Source: Chamaecyparis obtusa (taxonomy: Eukaryota; Streptophyta; Pinopsida; Cupressales; Cupressaceae). Taken from it: DNA of 64,000 nt. The notes under the pieces were generated by a model, which was not told the DNA's origin, searched no databases, and was given only the letters and a program-made list of their open reading frames with translations. A program made the position numbers and the translations under genes. Location: positions 116,001 through 180,000 of the forward strand of contig BSBK01006348.1 in NCBI GenBank assembly GCA_027943335.1, in the 5' to 3' direction. This document shows positions 25,584 through 37,667 of this stretch, in pieces (within the stretch, counting starts at the first letter, position 1; the number at the start of each line of letters is the position of its first letter).

Positions 25584-26848
25584 ATCAATATCGGGGTAAC
25601 ATTATTCCTGTTTCTTTTATGCGAAAACATTTTGCATTTTCTATAATGTGGGTCCTAGTTGCTTTGTTTTCAAATATTTTTAATGCAGATCATGTTCTCT
25701 GAGATCAACAGATCATATTTTATCGTATTTATGTGATTAAATCCAAGGTGCACAAAATGATAGTTCTCAGGTGTGTAGGGCCAAAAAAGTTGTGTGTTTT
25801 CTCCATTCTAGAAAAAATGTTGTATGTTTTTGCACTTTCATTACTTTTTACTTGTGACTAAGACATGATCTAAGAAAAAAATATTTAATATCAAGTCGAA
25901 GGTTTTAACTTCTACATGTGACATAAACACTTTTCCTTCCTTTTTTGCCACTTGCAAATGGTATGGGCTTAATTTTATTGACTATAGGGGCATTTATTAG
26001 CCTATTTTTCTATCACTTCCATGATCAGATGTATACACAAGATCATATTTTTGTCTGATATTTCTTGACCCCGCTTCGAAGTAACTTAGCTCCAGTGTGG
26101 TTGGATTCTAAACTTCATTGTTAAATATCAGTTATGCCTAATCTATAAAGGCAATATTTGTATATGTTTTACCCATTTCTTCTTCCCTTTTCCTTTTCCT
26201 TTTCCTTTTTGTTTTTGTATAGTTTCCTATGCTCTTGATAGAAGCAAGGAGTTTTTGTAACTCATTGTGAGAGATAAACTAATTTATAACACCTTTTTAC
26301 TATGATATATAGCTTACACCTTTCCTATTTCTTGTGTTATTGTGTACTTTTTGATGGTGTAGGTTTTTGTGATGTTCTTTGTCCTTGGAGATGCATTGCA
26401 CATTGGTGCCTTTATGTAGGGTTTCATACCTCTTTGTAGGTTATGAGTTGTGTTTAATCAGATTTTCCAAATTGTGAGGAATCTTTTTCTCCTTTTAGGG
26501 ACTATTATTATTGGCCTTCTTATAGATTTTTGATGCAAATATTTTGACATAGTGGGTTTGTGCTAGATATTTTATATTGCCATTCTTATTGTGTGTCATT
26601 GATATGTGTAGGTCTCAAATATAGTTTGGTGCATCACTTTTTAGCAGTTAGATTTTAGTTATTTTATGCATCCTTCTAACCCTTTCCTCTGCAAATGTCT
26701 TAGTTTAGGTAAGTTTAGGTGAGTACCATAAGAACTATCTTTCTTTGGAGGTTATCTTCCACTACCTGAGACAAAACCAAGGAAGCTTTCCCATGTTCAC
26801 CAATAGGCTTGAGTTTACTCAAGAGGGTGCACTATTTAGGTGATAACA
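25584..26848 (+). mobile_element. N0 3' LTR, remaining part
   Basis: Resumes the ~122 bp tandem repeat cut at 1488. Further on, 'ttggtgcatcac', 'ttctaaccctttcctct' and 'gtgcactatttaggtgataaca' line up with the last 250 bp of the N1 LTR, which ends gcgcaaattcagtgtataaca. The LTR end is therefore placed at 26848. A (CCTTTT)n-like tract lies at about 26186-26212. No gene is seen. Confidence 0.55.
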
Positions 26849-27303
26849 AGACCCTGACACTTGAAAAAGGAGTTCAAGGCCCAGAGCTTCGAGGCCTGAT
26901 ATCCACCCCACCAAAAATCAACTCCCTTCATAGATTTGGGGAATTGGGGCCCCTTAGACCCCTGAAAACCCAACCTCACCAATCCCTCTAATCTTGCATT
27001 CAAACTAAAACCATTAGGCTTTTGACCTTTGAGGTTTTAGTGTTTCAATAACCTTGAAAGGGGTCATTGGACCCAAACACCCTGAAGGTCCAAAAAATAT
27101 AGAGATCTTTTTCCTATTAGTTTTGGCCCTTATTTTTCTATTTTTTTTAGCTTTCAATTTTTTTTTGGTGTCTTTCTTGCTTTCTAGAGATAGTTTTTTG
27201 CAAGTAGATTCTAAGTGTCTCATAGATTAGTTTGTTTCTCTCTTTCAATAATTCATGCTGAAAAGTGTCCTCTCTCTGAGTGAAAAACTTACATGAATGA
27301 CTA
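26849..27303. other. Unassigned spacer before the decayed locus
   Basis: Starts directly after the N0 LTR. A Pro/Leu-rich open frame at 26809-26991 crosses the LTR boundary and looks accidental. A T-rich stretch at 27120-27170 follows. It could be the leader of the coding-like sequence that begins at 27304. Confidence 0.4.
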
Positions 27304-27786
27304 ATTCACTCATAATGAAGTACAAATTCAAGGGCTACCATACTCTGAACAAGATGGGTAATCTCCATGGTGAGATTATAGATACAAACTTGGGCCACAT
27401 GGATTTCAATGCCTTTCTAAAGTAGATTGTAGATCCTTATGGCCAATCATCTAATGTCATTACTATGGTCTTAGTAGGGTTCATCAATGTTACAGGGCAC
27501 TCAGTGTAGATCATCTCACAAGATTTGATAATAACTATTGTGGAACACTACATCTCAAAGGAAAGGAGAGTAAGGAATAAAGTTGGTGATGTGGTTATGA
27601 ATATTCAACTAGATACTATTGAAGTAGTGTTCCATTTACCAACTATACATTAGTACTAATCCATTTCAAAAGGGAGCGAAGAATACACTAAACCTAAAAT
27701 TTATGAAAAGATGGGTAAGGACTACTTGGTGCACCCCCATAAGGTCAAAAAGTTGGAAAGAATGGATATGAATAGGGCCTACCTAA
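27304..27786 (+). pseudogene. Decayed coding-like locus, piece 1
   Basis: From an ATG at about 27316 a plus-strand frame reads as ordinary protein (KFKGYHTLNKMGNLHGEI, IVDPYGQSSNVITMVLVGF) with a few stops, most of them TAG or TAA where CAG or CAA fits. Removing N3 (27787-38865) and one TSD copy joins AYL in frame to EDMKNCVTLLSRVYGM at 38871. I do not recognise the protein. It could be an unknown open frame of another large retroelement or a dead host gene. The long, low-complexity, Glu/Lys-rich third piece favours a repetitive element. Confidence 0.6.
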
Positions 27787-28985
27787 TGTGTGTGTGAAAA
27801 TTGTACCTGATCTATAGACACAACACTTCAGTAAAACATTAGAGGTTAGCAAAAATTGAAATCGTGCAAAATTGAAATCTAATTTAACCAAGCAATTTAC
27901 TGCCTTCTAGTAGGTGCGAGATTGATGTTCTCAGATTACTATCGAGATTAGTGACCTAGACGACACCTAAACGAAGGATTTGAATGCAAAAGATGGATAT
28001 GGAATATGAATGCTATTAATCTATATTTTTTATATTTTCTATGCAATGATATGAAAAATTGATATGAATTTATGCTAATATGGAAGTTGATCTAATAATG
28101 ATATGAATCTATGCTAAATGATATGCAATGCTCAAAACTAGAAAGATCTCACAATAGCTTGGATTTGCAAAGATGATTCTTCAGACTCCAATTCGACAAT
28201 GTGAGAATGCAAATTCATGGATTTGAGAGAGATGAATTATGAAGAGTTGAGCCTTGATTTTATAGAAATCTAGGGCTTTGGAGGTGCATGAGAAAAAGGC
28301 ATAAATCACTCAGATTAACTCAGCTTGATTTTTGAGTTATCTGATAATAAAGATAATTTAATTCACAAAAACATGCAAAAGCTAAGTTTTAACTCAAAAT
28401 AGAGTTTAGATTTAATTGATCATTGATAGTTGTCTGCTTTTATGATTGTGCATGTTTTATTTATGAATTAATTTAATAATAAAGTGATTTATTTCCAACT
28501 TAACTACTTTTTGAAAATAAAACAATTGATTTATGGGTTAATCAATCATTTAATCAAACTTTTATTAAAAACTATATTATTAAATAATGACAACTTGCTT
28601 TAATTAATTAAATAAAAATTTAATCAATTATTCATAGGATATTGGATTTATTGTCAAAATTAAATAATACAATTAATAATAGATAGAATTAAATCTAATT
28701 ACATAATTAAGTGGCAAAATATTAAATCTAATTAATTAAATATGAAAATATTCAATTAATCAAACTTAGGATAAATGTGATTTATCGCCAAATAATCATT
28801 AAATTAAAGATAATTAAGATAATTAGGAATATTGCTAGGAATATTCCCCGATGCAGAATTTAAGATAATCAATTATGATTCGATGATGTTTAGATGTGCC
28901 TTAGATTAGGACTTCGATGTTGATTTTGTTCGATTTGTAGATGTAGGAGGTTAATGAACTTATAGCCCATTTTTGGGGTATTACA
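27787..28985 (-). repeat. N3 3' LTR (left copy)
   Basis: On the plus strand it starts with five TG dinucleotides then AAAATTG, and ends GGGGTATTACA. In element orientation it starts TGTAATACCCC, a common plant gypsy LTR start. AT-rich from about 28370 to 28800. Confidence 0.93.
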
Positions 28986-29003
28986 TTTTGCCCCTCTTTG
29001 AAT
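28986..29003 (-). promoter_or_regulatory. N3 polypurine tract
   Basis: Minus strand reads caaagaggggcaaaa directly before TGTAATACC. This is the expected primer site for plus-strand DNA synthesis and it fixes the element orientation. Confidence 0.85.
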
Positions 29004-29688
29004 TATTGTGCAAAGCACAGTGGTTCAAAGATAGTCTGTGTTTGATAAAGATATGAAACTGTTGTTTGAAATTGATAATTGATATGAGACAGAAGTTGAT
29101 TGATATTGATTTGATATGAAGATAATAGGTCCTGAATGACCAAAGATAATGTTCACTGTAGCAGCAAATGAACCTATGATTGCGAAAAAGTGTCAAAACA
29201 CCTGATTCCAAACCTTAGGATTGCAAAGAAGGGAGTGACCAGTTCTAGACTCGATTGTCTTAGAAGAACTAGAAGGTATCACATCTAAATCCTTCAGTTG
29301 CCGAAGAACCAAGGAAAGAACACTATGATTCGATGGTTGCAAAAACTGATACAAATTACAAGATTAGGAGAATTCTAGATTGATATGGATATTGATGAAT
29401 CTGATATGCCCCAAGTGATGATAGATTTGCCTCGAGCGATGAGGTCTTTTTTTTGATGAATCAGTAACTAGACGTGGTTGTTGTCTTGATTACTGAGGAA
29501 AGATATGATTTCAAATTAGATTATAGACTTTGAATGATGTGCAATACCATGCCCCCTTCGGGATTAAAATTGAAATCTGACAAGAAAAGTCAGTGTTGAT
29601 AGTTTAGAAGCATGTTAATTGATTTAAGAAGTGGTTAAACACATTCGGGAATGCATTCTACATTGTTTGGAGGTTGAAAAGACCAAGT

Positions 29689-29725
29689 TTGACTAGGTTT
29701 GACCATGAGTTGACCATGGTTGACC
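29689..29725 (+). promoter_or_regulatory. Four W-box-like TTGAC(C/T) sites
   Basis: TTGACT at 29689, then TTGACC at 29699, 29710 and 29720, spaced 10-11 bp. TTGAC(C/T) is the core bound by WRKY factors. It may equally be a short tandem repeat without function. Confidence 0.45.
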
Positions 29726-31069
29726 AAGTTGAAATTTTGATAGTTTGATGTAAGATAATCAGTTAAGTTGAATACTAGATTTCTGTGATGATTGAAGGTC
29801 GAATATGCAAGTAGTTAATAATATGAATTATCTCAGATTTGAATTTTGATCCTGAAAATGGATTCTACTTGCTGTTTCATTGGAGGAACCTTCATGTAAG
29901 ATTCAGCTCTTATTAGATTGGAAGAGGTGATTGAAGAATCTTTTAAGTGTTCAAGCAATTTGTGAGATCATGCAAAGTGCAAAAAATGCAAAGAAACATG
30001 CAGGATGATAATGCAACCCTAGGACCTAGGACCTACTCACTGATCATGTGTCGATTTGTTATCATCATTGAACTTTTAGGTAACTGGATAAATCAATACA
30101 ATGCCCACTAGCTATGAAACCATAGACATATGAATATTGATTTGTATGTGCAAGAATCAATACAACACCCACTGGTCAACAACCATGGATATATGAATAT
30201 TGATTTTATTTTTGGAATGTCAGATTAGATATAAGCACCAAGGCACAAGTGCCAGGATGACCTGAATATCACGTCCATTTTGATATAGAAATTTGCATTT
30301 AACATACACATCAAACAGTCAAGAGATCATTCTAAATCTAGTGTGAATTACCTGTAGTGACCCTTTATCATTCACATCCTTAGGTAAGATCATGTTTCAT
30401 AGTAGGAGAAAGAACTTACTCAAAAAGACAATAGTTAGATCAATACTTCTTTGAATCATCTGAGTATCAATGGTTGAGGTACGCATGGCCATCCAATTCG
30501 AGATAGAGGCTCTTACAGTCGGACACCATTTCAATCCAGAATTTCCAAAGTTGTTAGATTTTCACATACAAGCAGAAGATAAAGAAAAGATTATGCCCCT
30601 AGTCATCACTCTCTAAATCCTGTAAAGGACATCATCAAAGGGCTCAAAGGGACACAATATGCAAAAATCTCAATGCGAATTAGTAAGCATACAAGGAGAT
30701 AAAAGCATGTAAAAAAAGCATAGATTGTTTTCAGTTTGTGTTTGATTGCGTTGTTGTAGATGCAAAATCCTTTATGGAGACAAGATAGACTTGACTAACT
30801 CAAATGAAGCTTCAAAGGACTCTGACTGGATATGAGATGTCTAAGATATACCAGAGACCATAGGATATGACATAGATTTCCCCCAAGTGTTAAGCATTGA
30901 TAGGATACAGATGCTTGAGCAGAGTGGTGTACAGGCCGAATTATTGAAAACTAGAAATTCAGAAACAAACTGGGAGATATGTACAAACTAAAGCAAAATG
31001 AAAAGCTGGGAAAGACCAAGATTGCATTGATAGATGGAGCATTTTGAAACAAGTGGCACCCGTTTGCTA

Positions 31070-31200
31070 GGTTTTCACCATCTTGGCAGAGATTCTATTT
31101 TTGCTACCAAGGTGCCTGTTTCTAGGTTTTCACCAAGGCACTTTTTTTTTCTTTTATTCATTTTTTTGTATTTTTCATTTTTTCAATTTTTTTGTACTTT
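31070..31200 (-). repeat. Duplicated 'accaaggtgcctgttt' block, copy 1
   Basis: 'tttgctaccaaggtgcctg' then 'ggttttcaccaaggcac' and a T-run. A second copy is at 32329-32475. Minus-strand sense gives GTGCCTTGGTGAAAACC repeats, a phrase type found after integrase in Tat-like elements. The T-rich tract 31141-31220 follows. Confidence 0.6.
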
Positions 31201-31210
31201 TGATATTTTT

Positions 31211-31690
31211 TTATTTTTTAAAGGATTTTTTAGAACATTTTACCATAGACTGAATGCCGTAGGCATAGGATTTCTTCAGATGGAGAATGTTGATTGGTTC
31301 TCGAAGCCATTCTCCTTCAGTTGTTGAGAGTTGATAGGCACTAGATCCAAAAGTAGCAGTGATTACAAAGGGACCCAGCCAATTGGGTTTGAACTTCCCC
31401 TTGCATTCTTGATGTGATTGATTTTTAGGAGTCTCTCTCAAAACTAGATCACCAACTTGAAATTCTCCGTGTCTGACTTTCTTGTTGTAGCCTCTAGACA
31501 TTCTCTTCTGATATACTCTGAGATGATCATATGCTGCTTGTCTGTGCTCATCTAGTAGTTCAAGTTCTTGCAATCTAGACACTCTATAGTCATCATCAAT
31601 TACTAGACCATGCATTCTAATTCTTAGTGATGGGATTTCAACCTCAATAGGTAGTACCACCTCAAACCCATAAGCTAAAGCAAAAGGTGT
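31211..31690 (-). pseudogene. Integrase C-terminal remnant in N3
   Basis: TGATPFALAYGFEVVLPIEVEIPS is seen in two parts (TGATPFALAYG, VVLPIEVEIPS), followed by LDEHRQAAYDHLRVYQKRM, FQVGDLVLRE and NWLGPFVITATFG. This is the region after the catalytic core in Tat-type gypsy integrases. The catalytic core and zinc finger are missing. Just upstream (31700-31770) a 12 bp-type repeat replaces the coding text, and 31743-32015 holds a short unrelated frame (ETARYDLAWEFAMEKDA), so a deletion or rearrangement joined different parts here. Confidence 0.88.
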
Positions 31691-31703
31691 AGCCCCAGTG
31701 GGC

Positions 31704-31770
31704 GTTCTGATACTTATTCTGATATTGGTTCTGATACTAGTTTTAAAAGTTATTCTGATACTTGCTATAC
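31704..31770 (-). repeat. Short tandem repeat at the integrase breakpoint
   Basis: TTCTGATA(C/T) occurs at 31705, 31718, 31730 and 31753, with a period near 12 bp for the first three. It expands the place where YRTSIRT-like residues lie in related integrases. Confidence 0.6.
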
Positions 31771-32606
31771 TTGATAGCATCTTTTTCCATTGCAAACTCC
31801 CAAGCAAGATCATATCGTGCAGTCTCAATGTCTAGCAAGGTGGAGAACAAGAGGGATTGACAAGCTGGTGGAAGAGATGGAAGACAAGAGAATAAAGGAT
31901 AATGAAAGGAAGAAATCCTCAAGGGAAAACTTCTCAAGAATACCCAAGCTAGGGAAAAATTGTCATGTAAAGCGCATTTGGACAAGGAATGAAAGGCTAG
32001 CATAGGATAAATCACAAAAGTGTAATGCCAGAGTAGGAAAGGATGCAGTCCAAAGGAGTAGACATGTCAAGAGGCTTCATAGCATTGTATTTTACTCTTT
32101 CTTTTTTTTATTAGATCAAGACCAAAGGGGAAAAGGATAGCGATAGGCTAGAATGAATGGAGGAAAATAAATATGAAGGCTAAACAGGAAGGGAATGAAA
32201 GCAAGATCATCGTAAGATAGCTCACAAAATAGCCAAATGTTCATGTATAGATCAACATTGACAAGATCAAAGAGAGAAGATGGAATGGATGAAATATGTA
32301 GAAGAAATATGCATGATGCTTGATTGCCAAGTTTTCATCACGGTACTTATCCAAGGTGCCACAAGGGAGTGGTTTTCACCATAGGATGAATTTATTTCTC
32401 TTTACTTTTGCTACCAAGGTGCCTGTTTCCAAGTTTTCACCAAAGCACATTTTTAATTTTTATATATATATTTTTTTAGAAGAAGGCAAGCTTTTAGATA
32501 GTGCTCCTTGAAAGGATAAACCATGATATGCCAAGGATTCAAAATGATACGCTCAAAGATCTTGATAGGGAAAGGGAGATGGAAGAGAAAAATGGAGGAT
32601 AAGGTT

Positions 32607-34898
32607 TTATGTAAAGTGAGTGAGGCTGGAAGATAGGAGGAATAGGCAAATGAGGAAAAATGATAGAAGGTAGAAGGCTAATGAATGGAAAGATTGTGAA
32701 AGGGTAGATGGAAAGGAAGGAAAGATCAACATCAACACACACCTTGAAGGGTGGCAAGAGGATGGAGGAAACGTGAATGAAGGAATACGTGAAGGAATAT
32801 GGTGAATGGATAGCAGAGGTTGTGGTTTAGGCACATGGAATGGAAAAATATTTTTGGAAGAAAATGAAGTGGAAGTCTTTGGAAGCTTGAATGTCAACTT
32901 CACTTTTTTCTCAACACCAGACTCTTTCAAGAGAGATTTTGGAATCCATATAGCCGTAGGCTTTTTATTTCCTTTTGATGATCTAAAGAGAATATCTTCA
33001 ATGATGGATTTTGGAACCCATACTTGTCTTGTAGTTTTTTTCTTAGATATCTCTTTGGACTTTATGCTTCCATGTCTATTAGAGGAGACATGGTGATCTT
33101 CTTTTTTTGATGGATTCTTGTATTGCTTCTTTTTCTTGTATTGAACATTCAAGCTACTTCCAAAAGACTTGGAACTTGTGGAAGAAGGAGGATATGACTA
33201 GTTTAGATGGGTGGGTGGATGAAAATGATTCAAGGGTATGCATCTATGTTGATCTTGAGGAAAGATAGGAGATGGAGGGATGTAAGGACCCAAGATGGAT
33301 GGTGAATTAGGAGAGTTAAGAGGGGAAAGTGAAGGGACATAAGGACCCAAGATGGAAGGTAGATGTGAAGCTTTTAGTAGTGGTGGAAGAGGTCCAAAGA
33401 TGGACATGGAAGATACAAAAGGATAATCAATAAGTTCATCAGCATCTATATGACAACCAAGGATATCAACATCTTTAGAGTGAGCATTAGGATTTTCAAT
33501 AGAATCATAGACATCTTAAATATGAGCACCTTCTTTGATAGGATTGTTCAAAGCTTGCAAAGACATAGGAAGAGTAGAAAGTGGAAGCAAACATGGAATG
33601 GTAGAACAACAAGATGGAAGGCTTTGATCTTGACAAGGATCTTTGGATAGCATAAGTGCATAATTTTTTTCTTGATTTTCAATAGGCTTAACATCAGAAG
33701 TAACAACACCATTTTTACCAACCTTAATGGAAGTATCATCTTTGGAAAGCACAAGCGTAGTAAGGTTATTTTGATTTTCAATAAGCTCAACAATGTAAGT
33801 AGTAGCTTGATCTTGCTTAGGAGAAGACTTAAGACATGGTGGAATGAATGGGAAAGGGCATACGGGATCAAAAGAACCATGGACTAGATAAGAGACATCA
33901 TGAAAAGGAGTGGATGACATGGAGGGTTCTTGATCTTGATCTTTCTTTATGTTCTTTTCTTTATCATTTTTAGAGTCCTCTTGACATGGAGCCACTTCTA
34001 AAGACAAGGAAGCATGTTGGGATTGTATGGAAGACTTTGGAAGAGATGGTGGAGGACTAGTTGAAGTAGGCATTGTAGCATATGAAGGCTTAGGCTCTTT
34101 AAGTTTATCATTATTGAAAGTATTCGCAGCCAAGTGAAGGTTAGCTTGAGTTTCTTTAAGAGGTAGCCCTGGAGGATAACTATAGGGAACCACATGAAAA
34201 GTATCAGGGCTTGTGTCAGATGAAGGTTCTGTGAAAGATTTGAAAGACTTGGAAGCTTTAGGAAATGTACGAGTATTGGAGGAAGTAGGGGATGGAAGGG
34301 AACCATCACAAGACAAAGGTCCAACATTAAAATGATATTTCTTGAGAGTGTAATCTTTATTTTCAGCCTGAGAATTCGTAGGAGAAGGATTCTTATAATA
34401 TTGATGCTTCAAGCTAGCACGATGCATTTTATAGTCCTCAGTAGTAGTAGATGGATCATAATCAAGGTATTGTCCACAAAAGCCATCAAAATCTCTTTCA
34501 AAATCAGAATTATATGAATCACCATCACGATCTATCCAATGTGATGACCTATTTGTAGTAAGCAGGAACACATGATGAGGAGGATTCTTAGGAACAGAGG
34601 TGTCATAGGTATCATTATATTGTCTGTCATCAGAGTCATCATAGTCTCCAAAGCTGGATGTGTCACTCTTCGTGGAAGAGGTATCATAAGGGTTATCATG
34701 TTGCTCAAATTCTATCCGGGGGCATGGTGACATGTACAAGTCTTTATCAAATGGAAAAGGGCATAGAGCTTCCATGGAGAACTCTTTAGGTTCCTTCTCT
34801 TTCTTAAGATTGTTAAGTTCAACTTGCATAGCTTGCAGCTGCTTCATCATAGTGGTGATTAAAATTTCTTCCTCATGTGTATTGATTCTTTGAGACAT
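32607..34898 (-). pseudogene. N3 long open frame, 764 codons, unknown protein
   Basis: Starts at an ATG at 34898 and stays in one frame to a TAA at 32607, interrupted by only two stops (a TAA after EGAHI near 33516 and a TAG after PTHLN near 33195). Both would be Gln codons before a C-to-T change. Parts in order: a short coiled coil (residues ~10-40), an acidic Asp/Ser/Tyr-rich region, Pro/Ser-rich text, repeated PSILGPY(V/I)P, a basic segment, and a repeated (V/I)W(V/I)PKS motif. There is no zinc knuckle, protease or polymerase motif. It occupies the gag position, but I cannot call it Gag. Ogre-type elements also carry an extra 5' open frame of unknown role. Confidence 0.75.
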
Positions 34899-35039
34899 GT
34901 GTACTAATTTTCAATGGCTACTGCTTTGTTCTTGACACAATGATTTGTTCAAAAGATTCTGGCAATAGGCTGAAAAAGCTAAATATTTGGCAATTCTGAC
35001 AATTTTTTGACAACTTTCAAAAATTTCCCAAACAACACT

Positions 35040-35290
35040 TTGCAGACTTGTATGACAGTGGGTATGCTATGAAATGATAGTTACAAAACTCGTACGACAG
35101 TTGGGTAGCAATGAAATGACAGTTGAAAAACTTGTAGGATAGTTGGGTAGCAATGAAACGATAGTTGAAAATCTCATACGACAATTGCAAGATTTTGACT
35201 TTGAGAATTTGCTAGCATGGAAACTCGTATGAGACTAGGTACTCAATCATACAATAGATGGGTTGTAATGAAATGACACTTGGAAAAACT
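35040..35290 (-). repeat. Minisatellite array, distal part of leader
   Basis: Repeats of the type 'ctcgtacgacagttgggtagcaatgaaatgacagttg' broken into shorter variants ('ttgtaggatag', 'cgatagttgaaaatctcat'), about 55-60 bp per unit. Same vocabulary as the array at 37005-37485. Confidence 0.7.
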
Positions 35291-36044
35291 CATATGACTT
35301 TTGACTTCCTGAAATGATTTTTGACTCTAGAAAGGATTTTACGCAAATTTTTGCAAATTTTAGGGTTTTCAGATTCGGATTGTTTGCAAATTTCAATGTC
35401 CAGATTTGAGAATTGTAACAGATTTGTTTATTTTCAGTAACCAGATAGATAATCAAGCATGCAAAATAGCAAGCAAGTGATTTCAAGCATGTCTAAAAAT
35501 AATGAACAAGGGTAAAAGCAACCTTGCACATGAACAATCAAGTGACTTATTCGTTCTAATCCTCAGAAGTGTTAATTGTGTACATTCCAAAATGTTTTGC
35601 AATGACACACATATACCCTATAAAATGAAAATTTGGCCTTGCTAGGGTTTTTAGTAATGGTTTGACTATGCAACTTTTATGATCCAAAGGGGTGAACTCC
35701 AATCCTGGCGCACCAGGGTTTTGACATAGTCCAAGAACTTAATCTTCAGGAGCTGCTAGGGAGATCTAACAACCCAACAATGAACCATACCCGTGGATAT
35801 TTCTTCCACAAGGACATTTATATAGCGGCTCTCACTACCATGGTGAAAATGGCTATTACCGCTTGAAGTTTCGTCAACGCAGTTTACCCTGTGAAGGGAT
35901 TGTCCACTACGGTTAACCCTCTCTAAAGGTGACTCATAGTATGATACCACAAGGGGACTTGGCTCCAGATCCAAGGTTTTGATACCTCTTCACTTTTAAC
36001 CCAAACAAAGCAAGTAGATTAATCTGACATGCTAAGACAAAGTT

Positions 36045-36235
36045 TGTCTCACCAAGGTCTATGATATCAACCCCACGTGATCTATCAACCCCTCCGGAGA
36101 GAGAATGTATCAATCAATAAGGGAAGATGCACTAACCAATTTTGATTCACCAAATCTCATGATGTCTACCCCACGTGATCTATCAACCTCTCCTAGGAGA
36201 GAATGCATCGATCAATAAGAGAAGACGCACTAACT
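36045..36235 (-). repeat. Tandem pair of ~118 bp units
   Basis: 'ccccacgtgatctatcaacc' occurs at about 36071 and 36170, each followed by 'gagagaatg(t/c)atc(a/g)atcaata' and an 'agaagatgcactaac'-like end. Confidence 0.75.
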
Positions 36236-37004
36236 AAGTTGAATGTGAAATGCACTAAGTATCCTCCCCACCTACAAGGATTCTATCATCAAGAAGGATT
36301 TCACTGGGAATCCAATCTCTCAAGAATCATGAATAGTGTTCATAGGGCCTAATTACTATGTGAGCACAAATGTATGTTTCCAAAAGCAAATCTACCAAAA
36401 GTACCCAAAAAGCAGAAAGAGGAACACTTAACGCTTAAAGCAAATATGAGATGAGTCCACAAGGTGGAACACTTATCACCTCACACAAGATGAAAATGAG
36501 TCCCCAACTTAGAAAACAAGTGAGTTCCTAAAAGCACAAATGGGTTGCCAAGTGGAACACTTAACGCTTCTGTCCTGTTGACCCCTCCCCTTTAATGTGG
36601 CACTGAGATTGCAACCACGGGGTGGAATGAGGGGCCGGCGGATTAGCGAGTCCAATAACCCAAGATAGCAGTCAAGATCAATCACAAGCATCTAAGACTA
36701 CTTAATGAATCCTTAAGGGGTCACAACCTAGTATCAATTATGCAAGTGTGTAAAACAAAAGCATGAAAAGAATCACGCAAGCTAGACACACGAGAGATTT
36801 ATTTTAAGCCCAAATCAAAATATTATCCACACAAGTGGAATACCTGAGATCCTTGCAACATGCTTAGTAGATTTTTACCTGATTTTAGCAAACTTTGTGC
36901 TTTTTCCAATCAAAACCAGCAAGATTCAATCAAAAATAGAGAATTCCAACTATTAAGATTAGCTGTTAGTCAAAATCCAAAAATCAAATATGACATACTG
37001 CCCT

Positions 37005-37485
37005 GAAAAATGAAATGACAGTTGAAACCTAATGCTGAAACTCATACGATAGTGGGTCTATTACCAGAAGACAATCTGAAACTCATATGATAGTGGGTCT
37101 GTTACTAGATGATAGTCTGAAACTCGTACAACAGTGGGTATGCTCCCAGATGATAGTCCAGAAACTCGTACGACATTAGGTGTATGATGAAATGACAATC
37201 TAGCTTCCAAACGACAGTGGGTGCCTGATGAAATGATACTCGATCAACTATCATACAACAGTGGGTATGCTCCCAGATGACGCTGGGTGTCTGATGAAAT
37301 GACAGTCTGAAAAACTTGTACGACACTGGGTGTCTGATGAAACGATACTCGGTCAACTGTCATATGACAGTGGGTATGCTCCCAGATGACACTAGGTGTC
37401 TGATGAAATGACAGTCTGAAAAAAATTGTACGACACTAGGTGTGTGATGAAACAACAGTCTGAAAAACTCGTACGACACTGTACG
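37005..37485 (-). repeat. Minisatellite array next to the N3 PBS
   Basis: At least ten variants of 'gaaactcgtacgacagtgggtatgctcccagatgatagt' and 'ggtgtctgatgaaatgacagtctg', with composite units near 110 bp visible at about 37255-37365 and 37370-37450. Confidence 0.8.
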
Positions 37486-37644
37486 GACGGAAATTAAAAA
37501 ATCACGCTGTACGAATAGTTTTGATAAAAAAAAGTGCCAAAAAATAATGTCCTACTGAGAATACCACCAGAACAGGCAGCAGCAGGGGAGTTCTGATAGA
37601 GAAATGATAGAAGATTGATAGAAATGAAGGGAAGCCCATTTCAG

Positions 37645-37663
37645 GGCCCCACGGTGGATGCCA
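37645..37663 (-). promoter_or_regulatory. N3 primer-binding site
   Basis: Minus strand TGGCATCCACCGTGGGGCC four bases after the 5' LTR end. It begins with TGG, and both spacing and position are as expected. It differs from the G/N1 site, so a different tRNA is likely. Confidence 0.8.
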
Positions 37664-37667
37664 AAAA

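Larger units (their letters stand above)
29004..31210 (-). other. N3 3' non-coding tail
   Basis: 2.2 kb between the integrase remnant and the PPT. No credible open frame. Contains a four-site TTGAC cluster at 29689-29725 and a ~70 bp duplication at about 30094-30210 ('caatacaatgcccactag...' / 'caatacaacacccactgg...', each with 'atatgaatattgattt'). Confidence 0.6.
34899..37644 (-). other. N3 repeat-rich 5' leader
   Basis: 2.7 kb between PBS and the long open frame, without convincing coding sequence. It holds two minisatellite arrays of related text (35040-35290 and 37005-37485), a ~118 bp tandem pair at about 36045-36235, and 'gaacacttaacgctt' repeats around 36425-36560. Confidence 0.7.

Noticed and set aside
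26809..26991. Open frame MSLLKRVHYLGDNK... as a host gene
   Set aside because: It crosses the inferred end of the N0 LTR at 26848 and shows no motif.
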